Part shown: positions 48,791 to 58,602 of the stretch, in pieces
Position numbering within the stretch: the first letter of the stretch is position 1
How the letters are laid out: every line of letters begins with the position of its first letter
Source of the DNA: Buttiauxella warmboldiae
Lineage (GTDB): Bacteria; Pseudomonadota; Gammaproteobacteria; Enterobacterales; Enterobacteriaceae
Assembly (NCBI RefSeq): GCF_003818135.1
Contig: NZ_RPOH01000010.1
Location: 1 to 64,000, forward strand
Direction: 5' to 3'
DNA: 64,000 nucleotides
The notes under the pieces: generated by a model
The model's database searches: none
What the model saw: the letters and a program-made list of their open reading frames with translations, nothing else
Told to the model about the DNA's origin: nothing
Translations under genes and position numbers: made by a program

Positions 48791-50232
48791 AGGCGCTTAC
48801 CGGATAGCACCAGACGTTCCACCGCCACATTTCCCTGGCCTTTATCCGTTAATTCGACCAGTTGCGTGACGATGCCGTGCTGAAACTCAAGGGTTTGTAG
48901 CCAGTTGACCAGCGCGCTAAAACGCTGTGGCGAGGCGTAGTTGAGTTCCAGCGTCTGGCCTTTTTGCACTATGGGGACAGGTGGTAAATGAGCTTTCTCG
49001 CGCGTGCTGGCGACAACCGCGGCAATATTGCTCTCCTGCGCCGGATCTGCTGATTGTTGTGCGGCCGCGGCCTGCATCGCGGCCAGCTGCCATTTCATTT
49101 TTTCGACATCCGACATTGCTGGCAGGCTCTCCTTCTGGCGTGGGGATTTCCGGCCGAGATAGACCGTGGCAATGCCCGATACGCCATTTTTTTCCGCAAT
49201 GCGCAGGGAAAAACCAGCCGGAAGTCGTTGTTCCATTGCCCGTAATGCGACGGCGGAGGCGCCTGATAATTGGGCCTGTAACTGCTGTTCGGCGGCGGCA
49301 TAGCGCAAGGATTGCACCTGTAGCGGGGCCGCAAGCAGGGAATCAAGCGCCTGCGCCAGAGGCAGAAAATGAACCTTTTGATCGTCCATTCGCTGGTTAA
49401 ATGCCCGCCATGGATCGCTCACCGGCCTGTTTCCCGGATAAAGCTGGTGATAAAGCGAACTCATCTGTTTATGTAGCCGAGTTTGTTGCTGCTGCAGGCT
49501 AAGCGCCTCCAGCCCCTGGATGGTAAGCCCGATAACCAGGCCTGCGGCCAGTAAACCGATCGGCGCTCGCCATACGCCGGGGCGGGCGGTTTTCTTACTC
49601 CTGGGCTGGTACACGCCTTGCAGCAGCGTTGCCGCAGGCAGATGCGCCGCCCGCAGCGGTAAAGGCTGCGCTGGGTTTTGCCATGGTTCAGCTTTTTCAG
49701 CAGGCAAGCAGGCGATTAATTCCTCCTCCAGCACCATCCCTTGCCAGCGTGACTGGCGCATCAGATGCTGCTCGCCAAGCTTCCAGCGGCAGCCAGCGGC
49801 CATTTCCGGTAAGGCAAATACATCAGGCAGCATGCGGCTCGCCTGCAGGCCAGCGTCATGGAGCCAGCTTAACCACGCCTGCATCACGCTGTGTTCCACT
49901 GCGGCCAGGTGAACTAACGTGGCTTCATGGGCAAGCACCGCTATATGCAATTGCGCTGTCTCTTCAGCCACCTCATCTTCCAGCAGAAAGGGCAGCGCTT
50001 TGCGGGTCTTGCTGGTCAGGCGCGCGGGCAGCTTTACCGGGCGCAGTATCAAATCACAGGCGGGCACCAGCGCAATAACCTGGCTGCCGGGAGTATATTT
50101 TTGCAGGCTTGCGAGCGCTGCCGCATCGGGAAGCTGGCCGGAAAACAGCAGCCGATCGCTGGCGGAAAACAGCCACCAGTGCACGGGTTGTGATGCTTTG
50201 CTTGCCAGACGGATTAGCAGGATTTCACTCAT
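48787..50232 (-). CDS. gspL: Fused GspL-GspM inner-membrane platform protein
   Basis: 481 residues, about 80-100 longer than ordinary GspL. Residues 1-215 are the cytoplasmic actin-like GspL domain that recruits GspE (KALPFLLEDEVAEE is diagnostic). A membrane helix follows at about 221-242 and the periplasmic ferredoxin-like GspL domain at 285-360. Residues 361-403 form a helical linker (MSDVEKMKWQLAAMQAAAAQ). Residues 404-480 read as the C-terminal ferredoxin-like domain of GspM: IAAVVASTREKAHLPPVPIV, then RFSALVNWLQTLEFQHGIVT and VERLVLSGKRL. No separate gspM exists, since this stop overlaps the gspN start. Only the GspM membrane helix appears to be lost, and the topology stays consistent because both halves are periplasmic. 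Confidence 0.82.
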   Translation of the reverse strand: MSEILLIRLASKASQPVHWWLFSASDRLLFSGQLPDAAALASLQKYTPGSQVIALVPACDLILRPVKLPARLTSKTRKALPFLLEDEVAEETAQLHIAVLAHEATLVHLAAVEHSVMQAWLSWLHDAGLQASRMLPDVFALPEMAAGCRWKLGEQHLMRQSRWQGMVLEEELIACLPAEKAEPWQNPAQPLPLRAAHLPAATLLQGVYQPRSKKTARPGVWRAPIGLLAAGLVIGLTIQGLEALSLQQQQTRLHKQMSSLYHQLYPGNRPVSDPWRAFNQRMDDQKVHFLPLAQALDSLLAAPLQVQSLRYAAAEQQLQAQLSGASAVALRAMEQRLPAGFSLRIAEKNGVSGIATVYLGRKSPRQKESLPAMSDVEKMKWQLAAMQAAAAQQSADPAQESNIAAVVASTREKAHLPPVPIVQKGQTLELNYASPQRFSALVNWLQTLEFQHGIVTQLVELTDKGQGNVAVERLVLSGKRL

Positions 50233-51212
50233 GGTAACACTCCCATTTCACGGCTTCGCACCACAACCTTACGATCGCTGGTGCGATAAAAATGGCTGAT
50301 CATTCGGCTGCGCTGCTGCTGGTTTTCGATGGCGATAGAGGCGACAAAATAATCGCTGTTCACCGTAAGCGCGCGGGCAATCTCGGGCCCGGCAACTCGC
50401 TCGTCATTATGGCTCCCGGGCACGAGCGCTAAAAATTGATCGACGCTTTGCCAGCCCTCAGGCGGGCGGCGTTCGATCAGGTCGCGGGCGGTCTGAACGG
50501 GCAGGGTATTGAGAAATAGCGCCGACAGCAGCGCGGCCTGTGGCTGCTGGAGGGTATTGATATTGACGGCCAGATCCCGTTCGGGAAGCGCACAAACAAA
50601 CGGCATCAGCGTGCGATATAGCGCAGCGTCCATTCCCGCTACGGCACGTAACTCGCTGAGATGCCTGATGGGTTGATTGGCGGGCAAATAGGGTGGTTTG
50701 AGCGCCATATACTCATGGTCTTCAGCGCCCAATAGCCGCAGGTCGCGGTTGGCATCCAGCCAGTCTTCAAGGGCCGCGGCCAGCTGGCGGGCGCGCAGGT
50801 TTTCCACTTCAAGGTTGTGTAACAGAGCGACGAATACCTTTTCCCGATAGCGGGCCAGATTATCCGGGTGGTTCTCGTCATGGTTTTGCAGGCTGTTAAT
50901 ATTAAAGCAGGCCTGCTCGTCGCGAATTTCGGCGCGTAGTGAAACCTCATTTATCGGCCAGACATCCTGCTGCGTCGCCCAGTACTGGGCGCGGGAGGTT
51001 TTTTGCGGGCTATCCAGCAGATCCTGATACAGCACGCGGGCCGCAAATGCTTCGCCGCCGGACAGATACTCGCGCATCTGGAGCTGGGTCAGCAGCGTGT
51101 GGCTGTGCTGCCACATCTGCCGGTAGCGTACCGTCATTTGCGATGCCAGCAACGCCATAATGGAGAGTAAAAGTAAGACGACAAGCAAGGCCATACCCCT
51201 TTGTTGTTTCAC
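50229..51212 (-). CDS. gspK: Type II secretion minor pseudopilin GspK
   Basis: 327-residue tip pseudopilin that caps the pseudopilus with GspI and GspJ. The leader KQQRG is followed by MALLVVLLLLSIMALLA; the lack of Glu5 in the mature helix is normal for GspK. The inserted alpha domain and a calcium-site-like region follow (FNINSLQNHDENHPDNLARYREK, WLDANRDLRLLGAEDHEY). The start is a GTG at 51212 overlapping the gspJ stop (GTGA); the frame extends further upstream but would lack a prepilin leader. Confidence 0.9.
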   Translation of the reverse strand: MKQQRGMALLVVLLLLSIMALLASQMTVRYRQMWQHSHTLLTQLQMREYLSGGEAFAARVLYQDLLDSPQKTSRAQYWATQQDVWPINEVSLRAEIRDEQACFNINSLQNHDENHPDNLARYREKVFVALLHNLEVENLRARQLAAALEDWLDANRDLRLLGAEDHEYMALKPPYLPANQPIRHLSELRAVAGMDAALYRTLMPFVCALPERDLAVNINTLQQPQAALLSALFLNTLPVQTARDLIERRPPEGWQSVDQFLALVPGSHNDERVAGPEIARALTVNSDYFVASIAIENQQQRSRMISHFYRTSDRKVVVRSREMGVLP

Positions 51213-51820
51213 CGTGAGCTCCGGCTGGTGGCCAGCAGAAAGCGCCGCGTAACGAGGCCGTAATCTGGTAAATCCAGCGTGACTTCCACCGCCTGCGGCA
51301 GCTCTCGCACCGCCGTCCACTGCGTGAGCCAGCGTCCGTTGCGGTAGTAGCGCAGCCGGAACTGGCGTACTGACTTCAGCACGGCGGTGTGGACGGGCTT
51401 GCTGCCCGGCAGGTTATCCGGATAGCGCCATGTCAGCCTTTCAAGCTGTGAATCCCGTAACTGCCACCCCAGCTTTTGCAGCTCGCTGCGACGCAGGCGG
51501 GCATCGGGGTTAAACCAGCCGCTGCGGGTAAACAGCACGCCGTCTCCCAGGCTTCCCGACATGCTGTCGGTAGCGCGAAATACCGCCTGCTCTGGCTCCC
51601 CCGCCTCGCGTACGCTGCGCGGAAAGCCGTGGACGAAATCATTCTCCAGTTGCTGCATCGCGAAACTCAGCTCTGTCAGGCGCGCGATCTTTTCTTTGGT
51701 GGCCGCGTTATTACGCAACACTCCCTGGAATACGGCCTGGGCGCTCAGGCTGAGCAGGGCGAAAATCACCAGTGCGACCAGCACTTCCAGCAGCGTAAAA
51801 CCGCGTTGTTTGCGCTTCAT
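51209..51820 (-). CDS. gspJ: Type II secretion minor pseudopilin GspJ
   Basis: 203-residue pseudopilin. The prepilin leader MKRKQRG is cut before FTLLEVLVALVIFALLSLSA, with the required Glu5. The globular domain has the GspJ marks FVHGFPRSVREAGEPEQAVFRA and LERLTWRYPDNLPGSKP. It forms the pseudopilus tip with GspI and GspK. The start overlaps the gspI stop by four bases. Confidence 0.92.
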   Translation of the reverse strand: MKRKQRGFTLLEVLVALVIFALLSLSAQAVFQGVLRNNAATKEKIARLTELSFAMQQLENDFVHGFPRSVREAGEPEQAVFRATDSMSGSLGDGVLFTRSGWFNPDARLRRSELQKLGWQLRDSQLERLTWRYPDNLPGSKPVHTAVLKSVRQFRLRYYRNGRWLTQWTAVRELPQAVEVTLDLPDYGLVTRRFLLATSRSSR

Positions 51821-52179
51821 GGCTGGTGGAAAAAATAGCTGCGCAGGCGAATGCGCGGATCGTCACCCGGGCTGCTGCGCACCTGTATTTCAACCGCACG
51901 CAGTAACGGATCGCGCGTGGGTTCGCCAAGACGTTGCCAGTACCAACTGCGTCCGGCGAGCTGTTGCTGGCCGGCGACTTTTTCAAGGGCAGGCCAGCCG
52001 CCGGCAAGACGCAAATCAACCATCTGATTTTCCGCCACCCAGCTGGCAAACAGGCTCTCTTCCATGGATTGCAGCGCTCTTGTCTGGCTGCCGAGGCTGT
52101 TGATTAGCGCCAGGCTCACTGCGGCAAAAATAACCATTGCTACCATCACTTCCAGTAATGTCATGCCGCGCTGGCTCAT
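51817..52179 (-). CDS. gspI: Type II secretion minor pseudopilin GspI
   Basis: 120-residue pseudopilin with leader MSQRG cut before MTLLEVMVAMVIFAAVSLAL. The block ESLFASWVAENQMVDLRL is the GspI hallmark. It nucleates the tip complex with GspJ and GspK. Overlapping start and stop codons join it to gspH and gspJ. Confidence 0.92.
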   Translation of the reverse strand: MSQRGMTLLEVMVAMVIFAAVSLALINSLGSQTRALQSMEESLFASWVAENQMVDLRLAGGWPALEKVAGQQQLAGRSWYWQRLGEPTRDPLLRAVEIQVRSSPGDDPRIRLRSYFFHQP

Positions 52180-52682
52180 GGGGTGAACTCCGCGGCATTC
52201 TCCAGCCGTGCTTCACCGGTTTCGCTGACGATTAATCTCGCTACGGCCTGCTTTTGAACCACAGCGGTGAGTTCAAAAGGGGTGGTTTCACCACCGGGGA
52301 AAAACAGGATCTGCGGTTTGCCCTCCCGTTCATCTGCGGGGGATTCATCAAGCGGCAGGTCCAGCTGGGTTAGCTGTAATGTGCTATCCGCAGCCGCCAG
52401 AGCGCCCGTGCTGGAGAGGCCGCGCCAGCCGTGGGCATCCTGCACCATAAACTGATAGCCGTGCGCGGTAATGAGCAGACCGAGCAGCGCCCCCTGACTC
52501 ATGGCTTCCCTGCGCTGCATCGGGACGGCATCCGCAAGCCGGGCCAGCATTTCACGCGCCTGTTTCTGGGGCGAGCTGTTCGGTAACGCCATTACCACCA
52601 GGCTTGATGCCGCAGCGACGATCGTCACTACCAGCATCATTTCGATAAGCGTAAATCCGCGGTTGCCGTTGACCCTGGTCAT
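52176..52682 (-). CDS. gspH: Type II secretion minor pseudopilin GspH
   Basis: 168-residue pseudopilin with leader MTRVNGNRG cut before FTLIEMMLVVTIVAAASSLV. The globular part includes REMLARLADAVPMQRREAMSQGALLGLLI, typical of GspH. It links the tip complex to the GspG shaft. Its ATG overlaps the gspG stop by one base (TAATG). Confidence 0.92.
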   Translation of the reverse strand: MTRVNGNRGFTLIEMMLVVTIVAAASSLVVMALPNSSPQKQAREMLARLADAVPMQRREAMSQGALLGLLITAHGYQFMVQDAHGWRGLSSTGALAAADSTLQLTQLDLPLDESPADEREGKPQILFFPGGETTPFELTAVVQKQAVARLIVSETGEARLENAAEFTP

Positions 52683-53116
52683 TACCCTTTGTCTCCGTTG
52701 ATATCCCAGTTGCCAATATCGTCATCGCTACCCGCTTGCCCGTCAGGCCCGGCGGAGAAAATATCGACGGAGCCGTGTTCACCCGGGCTGACTAGCTGAT
52801 AAGCGTTTTGCCACGGATCTTCTGGGAGGCGCTTGATATAGCCATTCTGCTTATAATTTTTCGCCTCCGGGGCGACTTCCGGTTTACGCAGCAGCGCAGC
52901 TAACCCCTGTTCGCTGGTGGGATAACGCCCGTTGTCAAGGCTGTACATATCCAGCGCATTTTCGAGGGCCACAATATCGGTAACCGCTTTTTGCCGGTCG
53001 GCCTGGTTTTTGTTGCCCATCAGATTTGGCACCACAATACTTGCCAGAATGCCGAGGATGACGATCACCACCATGATTTCCAGCAGGGTAAAACCCTGCT
53101 GCTGAGGCTTATGCAT
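52682..53116 (-). CDS. gspG: Type II secretion major pseudopilin GspG
   Basis: 144-residue shaft subunit. The leader MHKPQQQG is cut before FTLLEIMVVIVILGILASIV with Glu5. The domain has NGRYPTSEQGLAALL and the C-terminal calcium-binding aspartates DGQAGSDDDIGNWDINGDKG. The frame opens with GTG at 53122, but GGAG is better spaced to the ATG at 53116. The gap to gspF is 12 bp. Confidence 0.96.
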   Translation of the reverse strand: MHKPQQQGFTLLEIMVVIVILGILASIVVPNLMGNKNQADRQKAVTDIVALENALDMYSLDNGRYPTSEQGLAALLRKPEVAPEAKNYKQNGYIKRLPEDPWQNAYQLVSPGEHGSVDIFSAGPDGQAGSDDDIGNWDINGDKG

Positions 53117-53128
53117 AACCACTCCTTT

Positions 53129-54352
53129 TCAATGACCAATCATATTATTGAGTTGCAAAATGGGTTCGAGGATCGCCAGCACGATAAACAGCACCACGCT
53201 TGCCATACTGACCACCAGAACGGGTTCGAACAGGCTGAGCGCGAGGGCCATCTCCTGCTGCAGGGCGTTGTCCTGATTGTCGGCCGCGCGGGATAACATG
53301 CTGTCCAGCGTGCCGCTGCGTTCGCCGGAGGCGATCATATGCAGCATCATCGGTGGAAACAGGCACGTCTGGGTTAAGGCTGCGCGCAGGGTGCTGCCTT
53401 CCCGTACCCGCAGCTGGGCAAGGGTAATGCGGCGGCGGGCTTCGGCGTTTTGCAGCACTTCGCCGCCGATCTGCATGGCCTCCAGCAGCGGCACGGCGCT
53501 GGCGTTCAGAATGCTGAGCGTGCTGGCGAATCGGGCGGTATTGGTGGCCCGGCTAAGCCTGCCGATTAGCGGCAGGCGCAGCAGCCATTGGTGGTAGCGC
53601 AGGCGGTTGGCGGGCGTGTTTAACCAGTGCCGCCAGCAGAGTGCGGCAAGCGTCGTCGCTGCCAGAAGGTAAAGGCCGAACCGCTGCAAAATCTCGCTGC
53701 ACCCCATTAACAAACGGGTACTCAGCGGCAGCTGCTGCTTCATATGGACAAACTGTTCCACTACGTTTGGTACTACGGTGACCAGTAAAATGGCGATCAC
53801 GCCAGCAGCGACCGCGGTCAGCACGCAGGGGTACACCATTGCCTGGCGCAGCTTGTTCTGCATCTGCTGGCGTTGTTCGGTGTAGTCCGCAAGCCGGAGC
53901 AACACCTCATCAAGATGGGAAGATTTCTCTCCGGCCGCCACCATGGCGCAGTAAAGCTCATCGAAGGCCCCCGGGCTTGCCGCCATGCTTTTGGCAAGCG
54001 TAAGCCCTTCCAGAACGCGGCTGCGAACGCCGTTAATCACGCTCTGAAGGCGTGCTTTTTCGGTCTGTTGGGCAACCACGCTTAAAGATTCCTCCAGTGG
54101 GATCCCGGAGGACAGCAGCGTGGCAAGCTGTCGGGTAAACAGCGTCAGTTCACTTGTGCGCATTCCGGGCGAGCGACGTAAGGCAAAGCGTTGCGCGGCG
54201 CGAGGAGTGGCGTCAACCAGCTTTATGCTGACCGGCAGCAGTTGCCTTGCGCGTAGCTGTTGCCTTACGTGTCGTACCGAATCCGCTTCAAGCGATCCCC
54301 GTTTTGACCTGCCGTGGCTATCGAGCGCCTGCCAGCGAAAATCAGCCATCAT
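53129..54352 (-). CDS. gspF: Type II secretion inner-membrane platform protein GspF
   Basis: 407-residue polytopic platform protein with two homologous helical domains, each followed by membrane segments. GspF signatures ELTLFTRQLATLLSSGIPLEESL and ASGERSGTLDSMLSRAADNQD are visible. It couples GspE ATP hydrolysis to pseudopilus growth. The start overlaps the gspE stop by one base, and a second ATG follows immediately. Confidence 0.95.
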   Translation of the reverse strand: MMADFRWQALDSHGRSKRGSLEADSVRHVRQQLRARQLLPVSIKLVDATPRAAQRFALRRSPGMRTSELTLFTRQLATLLSSGIPLEESLSVVAQQTEKARLQSVINGVRSRVLEGLTLAKSMAASPGAFDELYCAMVAAGEKSSHLDEVLLRLADYTEQRQQMQNKLRQAMVYPCVLTAVAAGVIAILLVTVVPNVVEQFVHMKQQLPLSTRLLMGCSEILQRFGLYLLAATTLAALCWRHWLNTPANRLRYHQWLLRLPLIGRLSRATNTARFASTLSILNASAVPLLEAMQIGGEVLQNAEARRRITLAQLRVREGSTLRAALTQTCLFPPMMLHMIASGERSGTLDSMLSRAADNQDNALQQEMALALSLFEPVLVVSMASVVLFIVLAILEPILQLNNMIGH

Positions 54353-55830
54353 TATTCCTCCCGGCTCACGCGTAAGACTTCTTCGAGTGAGGTCACGCCC
54401 AGGCGAACCTTTTCCAGCCCGTCTTCTCGTAACGCAGGCGTAGCGGTGCGGATGAGTTGTTCCAGTTCATCTTCGCTGGCATCGTGATTGATCGCCTGGC
54501 GCACGGTTTCATCAACCACCACCAGCTCGTGCAGCGCGGTGCGCCCGCGATAGCCTGTATGGTTGCAACACTCGCCGCCGACCGGTTGCCATAGCTGCGT
54601 AATATCGGCGGCAAAGCCGTAACGCAGGCGCTGTTGCTCATCCAGCGGCTGAGCGGTTTTGCAGTGGGGGCAGAGCGTTCGCACCAGGCGCTGGGCCAGC
54701 ACCGCCGTGAGCGAGGAGGCGAGCAAAAACGGCTCGACGCCCATATCCCGCAGGCGGGCAATCGCGCCAATGGCGCTGTTGGTGTGCAGGGTAGAAAAAA
54801 CTAAATGGCCGGTGAGGGAGGCCTGCACGGCAATTTTCGCCGTCTCGGTGTCGCGGATTTCGCCAATCATCACCACATCCGGGTCCTGGCGCAGAATAGC
54901 GCGTAGCCCCCGGGCAAAAGTCATATCAACTTTGTTATTCACCTGCGTCTGGCCGATGCCGTCAAGGTCATATTCGATGGGGTCTTCTACCGTCAGAATA
55001 TTGCGCTGATGACGATCGATTTCGCTCAGTGCGGCATAGAGCGTGGTGGATTTACCCGAGCCCGTCGGGCCGGTAACCAGAATAATTCCATACGGCTTAC
55101 GCACCAGCTTCGCCATGGCGCGCTGTAACCCGGCAGACATTCCCAGATGGGCTAGCGCCAGGCGAACGGTGTTTTTATCCAGCAGGCGTAGCACCACTCT
55201 TTCACCGTGGCTGGAGGGGAGCGTTGAGACGCGCACATCGACCGCTCGCCCACCGATTCGCAGGCTGATGCGCCCGTCCTGCGGGAGCCTTTTTTCGGCG
55301 ATATCAAGGCGCGCCATAATTTTAATCCGCGAGATAAATATTGCCGCCAGCTGGCGCTGCGGCTGGAGAATTTCCCGCAGCACGCCATCAATACGAAAGC
55401 GAATCGCAAGGCGTGACTCATAGGTTTCAATATGAATATCGGAGGCGCCCAGCTTTATCGCTTCGCCAAGCATGGCGTTGATCAGCCGGATAATCGGCGC
55501 GTCATCTTCCATATCGAGCAAATCTTCCTGCCCCGGCAGCTGCCCGGCGAGATCGTTAAAGCTCACCTCATTACCCAGATCCTCCATCAGCTGCTGTGCT
55601 TCGCGGCCGTCGCGTTGATACTCCTTAATCAACAGCTGCTCGAACTGCGCTGCGGCAACGGTGCTGACGGTAAACGGCTGGCGCAGTACGCGGCGGATTT
55701 CCAGCAATATCTGCGTTTTTAATTCACCGTGATGCACCAGTACCGGCGTGGCCGCGTGCCACTGCACCAGCACCCCATGATCGCGGGCAAAGCTAAACGG
55801 CAGCCTTTGCCATTTTTCCGACTCACTCAT
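54352..55830 (-). CDS. gspE: Type II secretion ATPase GspE
   Basis: 492-residue hexameric motor. An N-terminal GspL-binding domain is followed by the ATPase core: Walker [13 protein letters not shown], Asp box [16 protein letters not shown], Walker [13 protein letters not shown] and the His box [13 protein letters not shown]. The zinc-binding tetracysteine element is altered: the first pair CPHC is normal, but the second, usually CxxC before NHxGYRGR, reads [13 protein letters not shown], so the cysteine three positions before the last one is Gly and an adjacent Cys is present instead. The start overlaps the gspD end by eight bases. Confidence 0.95.
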   Translation of the reverse strand: MSESEKWQRLPFSFARDHGVLVQWHAATPVLVHHGELKTQILLEIRRVLRQPFTVSTVAAAQFEQLLIKEYQRDGREAQQLMEDLGNEVSFNDLAGQLPGQEDLLDMEDDAPIIRLINAMLGEAIKLGASDIHIETYESRLAIRFRIDGVLREILQPQRQLAAIFISRIKIMARLDIAEKRLPQDGRISLRIGGRAVDVRVSTLPSSHGERVVLRLLDKNTVRLALAHLGMSAGLQRAMAKLVRKPYGIILVTGPTGSGKSTTLYAALSEIDRHQRNILTVEDPIEYDLDGIGQTQVNNKVDMTFARGLRAILRQDPDVVMIGEIRDTETAKIAVQASLTGHLVFSTLHTNSAIGAIARLRDMGVEPFLLASSLTAVLAQRLVRTLCPHCKTAQPLDEQQRLRYGFAADITQLWQPVGGECCNHTGYRGRTALHELVVVDETVRQAINHDASEDELEQLIRTATPALREDGLEKVRLGVTSLEEVLRVSREE

Positions 55831-57787
55831 TGAAGAAGCCTCCGCGTGGCCGTGCGCCTGGAGTTGCAGGCAGCGTCAGGTCAGGGGTGGGCAGGGCGAG
55901 AGGGTCGCGATGCAGACGGTCAGATTTCTGTTCGTCGCGGAACTGGCGATATTTCTCACTGGAGACGCTGCCGTAGCTGGCTCCGTCACGCAGGATGACC
56001 GGGTGAATAAACACCATCAGGTTCTGTTTACTGGTGCTGGTGCTGTTGTAGCGGAACAGATAGCCAAGCAGCGGAATATCACCGAGGATCGGCACCTTGC
56101 TGACGTTTTCGGTGGTCTGGTTATTCAGCAGGCCGCCGAGCACCACCGTCTCTCCGCTGCGCACCATCACCGCATTGTTGATGGTGCGGGTGTTAAAGGT
56201 TGCGCCGAGATCGCTTCCCGCCGAAGAGGAGTCAACCGAGCTGGCGGAGGCCACGCTTGAGACTTCCTGCTCGATATTCAGTAAAACGCTTTCGCCGTCA
56301 TTAACCTGCGGGATGACTTTCAGCTTTGTGCCCACGGTTTTACGTTCGACGGTGTTGTAGACGCTGCCGGTGGTGCTGGCCTGGCTGCCGGTGATCACCG
56401 GGACTTCCTGCCCGACATTAATCGCCGCCTCTTTGTTATCCAGCGTGACGATGCTTGGCGTGGCGAGAATATTGCTGCGGGAGTTATTCGCCAGCGCGGT
56501 AACCAGTCCGCCCCAGTCGCCGTTATAAAATCCGGCGGCAATACCGTTAAAACTGCTGAGCAACGCGGCGCTGCCGGAGCCATTTTTTTTGTTTTCAGCG
56601 GCGGCGACGGCGCTTATTGGTAAACCGGTGCTGGTAAACTGGCTGGCCCCTCCGTTTTGGTTAAACCACTGCACCCCGAAATTCAGCGCGTCGCCATCCT
56701 GCATCTCGACGATGACCGCCTCGATTAGCACCTGCGCCCGGCGAATATCGAGCCGGTTGATAATTTGTTCCAGCGCCTGCATGGCATCGGGCTGGGTGGT
56801 GATCACCAGTGAATTGGTTTGCTCATCGGCAACAATTGTCACCTCTTTGCCGTTAAAGGTCGTGCTGCTGGCGTCTGCGCCCGCGCTGGCCGGGGTGGTT
56901 TCACTTTTCGCTTGCTGGGATGGTGCCGTGCTGCTGCCGCTTAATACCGCCACCAGGTTTTTCGCCTGGGCATATTTGAGATAAAAGACGCGGGTATTCC
57001 CCTGGTTTTGTTCTTCGCGGTCGAGCTGACGCGCAATGGTGATTAAGCGCTGGCGTGCCTGGGTGCTTCCTGAAATAACCACGCTGTTAGTGCGCTCATC
57101 GCTTATCACATTGGGAGCAAGGCCGCTGCTTTTGCTGTTACGGTCATTTTTATTCAACCCATTAAGAATCAGCCCCATCTCGCGCGCAGAGGCATATTTT
57201 AATTTAATAATGTCAGACTGCTGATTACCGGCTGAGTCCACGCGGCGCACAATTTCTGCCAGGCGATTAACCACCGCCGCGCGCCCCGTCACCAGCAGCA
57301 CGTTGGCTGATTCGTAATGCACTACGTTTCCGGCACCGGCGTTGTCGTTAAGCTGGCGCAAGAGCGGCGCGAGCTCTTTCACATCCACGTTTGCCACCGG
57401 AATGACGCGCGTCACCACTTCGTCGCCCGTTCCGGCGTGATAATCATCGGCCAGCGGAATGGCGGCAGTTTTGGCGCTGGCAGACTTCACCACTTTCAGC
57501 ACGCCGTTTGCGCCGGGCACCACGGCAAAACCGTAAACATCCAGCACGCTAAGAAAGAACTGGTAATATTGCTCATCGTTGAGCGAGTCATAACTGCGCA
57601 CGTTCACAATGCCGCGCACCGCAGGGTCGATGATGATGGTTTTATGCAGGTTTTTACTGACGATATTAATAAATTCCTGAATATCCGTACTCTTAAAGCT
57701 GGCGCTGTAGTTTGCCCCCCACGCGGCGGGCATCAACGCCGCCGCCAGGATGAGGCCCTGGGCAATTGGTGTTATTTTTATGGACAT
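55823..57787 (-). CDS. gspD: Type II secretion secretin GspD
   Basis: 654-residue outer-membrane channel subunit. After a signal peptide (to about AAWG-AN) come the N0 domain ([30 protein letters not shown]), N1-N3 repeats with a Ser/Ala/Thr-rich insertion around 270-300, and the secretin core ([35 protein letters not shown], then [37 protein letters not shown]). A C-terminal S-like tail ends PRGGFFNE. No pilotin gene (gspS) is in the window; GspAB may replace it. The ATG at 57787 with TAAGG is preferred over a TTG at 57793. Confidence 0.96.
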   Translation of the reverse strand: MSIKITPIAQGLILAAALMPAAWGANYSASFKSTDIQEFINIVSKNLHKTIIIDPAVRGIVNVRSYDSLNDEQYYQFFLSVLDVYGFAVVPGANGVLKVVKSASAKTAAIPLADDYHAGTGDEVVTRVIPVANVDVKELAPLLRQLNDNAGAGNVVHYESANVLLVTGRAAVVNRLAEIVRRVDSAGNQQSDIIKLKYASAREMGLILNGLNKNDRNSKSSGLAPNVISDERTNSVVISGSTQARQRLITIARQLDREEQNQGNTRVFYLKYAQAKNLVAVLSGSSTAPSQQAKSETTPASAGADASSTTFNGKEVTIVADEQTNSLVITTQPDAMQALEQIINRLDIRRAQVLIEAVIVEMQDGDALNFGVQWFNQNGGASQFTSTGLPISAVAAAENKKNGSGSAALLSSFNGIAAGFYNGDWGGLVTALANNSRSNILATPSIVTLDNKEAAINVGQEVPVITGSQASTTGSVYNTVERKTVGTKLKVIPQVNDGESVLLNIEQEVSSVASASSVDSSSAGSDLGATFNTRTINNAVMVRSGETVVLGGLLNNQTTENVSKVPILGDIPLLGYLFRYNSTSTSKQNLMVFIHPVILRDGASYGSVSSEKYRQFRDEQKSDRLHRDPLALPTPDLTLPATPGARPRGGFFNE

Positions 57788-57795
57788 ACCCAACC

Positions 57796-58581
57796 TTACT
57801 TATTTGATAAATCTACAAAAATGTTTTTTTCGGCAGCATCGCGCACCACGGTGATATCCAGCTGCGTTAACTCGCCAAGCTGGGCCATCAACTTTGCGGC
57901 TTCCTGCGGCGCACGCAGGTCAAAGCCGTTAATGGCAATCGCCAGATCGTTGGGCTGCAAGCCGCTTTGCTGGAAGAACGTCGCCTCTTTGCCGGGATTA
58001 AGACGGTAACCCTGGAGCGCTCCTTCTTTGTTCACCGGCGTGATGGCGACCAGCTCAAGTAATTTTTTCGGCTCGGCTAATAACCGATCGCGCGTGGTGG
58101 CTTGCTCATCAGGCCCGTGGGTCACGGCGTCGTCATACAGTCTGAGGATCTCGCGCTGGCCCGCGTTAAGCAGCTCCACAGCGTCGGGGTGGATGGCGAC
58201 GATACTCGCCTGCGTTCCGCCGATCGTCTCATCAGGCCCGTAGCTCCTCTGTTTGCCATCTTGTTCAATAATCACCAGTGAGTTTTCCGCAGCGCTGCTG
58301 ACAATCACCCCGGCCAGCCGTACTTTGAGTGAGGAGCGCGCGGCGGCGGCCTCTTCATTTTTGCGCTCGGGAAATAGCGTGTTGAACCTGATTTCAGCTG
58401 GCGCAACCTGCGGTTTATGACGCTTTACCTGAGTGCTGGCGGGGGCTTGCGGAAACAGCAGTTCCCCTGTCTGCCAGCTCAGCATGGCTAACAGATAGCC
58501 CACACCACACAGCAGCATCACCGTTACCATCCGCGCTAACAGCGGCTGGGAAAAACTCAGCCTGTACCCCGTTTTGCTCAT
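57796..58581 (-). CDS. gspC: Type II secretion inner-membrane protein GspC
   Basis: 261-residue bitopic protein linking the inner platform to GspD. One membrane helix (about 17-35), a Pro-rich linker, the homology region (LKVRLAGVIVSSAAENSLVIIEQDGKQRSYGPDETIGG) and a C-terminal PDZ domain (GALQGYRLNPGKEATFFQQSGLQPNDLAIAINGFDL) that helps choose substrates. The ATG at 58581 is favoured over a TTG just before it. It is the first gsp gene, 53 bp downstream of the GH3 gene stop. Confidence 0.92.
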   Translation of the reverse strand: MSKTGYRLSFSQPLLARMVTVMLLCGVGYLLAMLSWQTGELLFPQAPASTQVKRHKPQVAPAEIRFNTLFPERKNEEAAAARSSLKVRLAGVIVSSAAENSLVIIEQDGKQRSYGPDETIGGTQASIVAIHPDAVELLNAGQREILRLYDDAVTHGPDEQATTRDRLLAEPKKLLELVAITPVNKEGALQGYRLNPGKEATFFQQSGLQPNDLAIAINGFDLRAPQEAAKLMAQLGELTQLDITVVRDAAEKNIFVDLSNK

Positions 58582-58602
58582 CAATACATGCTGCCTTAAA
58601 GG

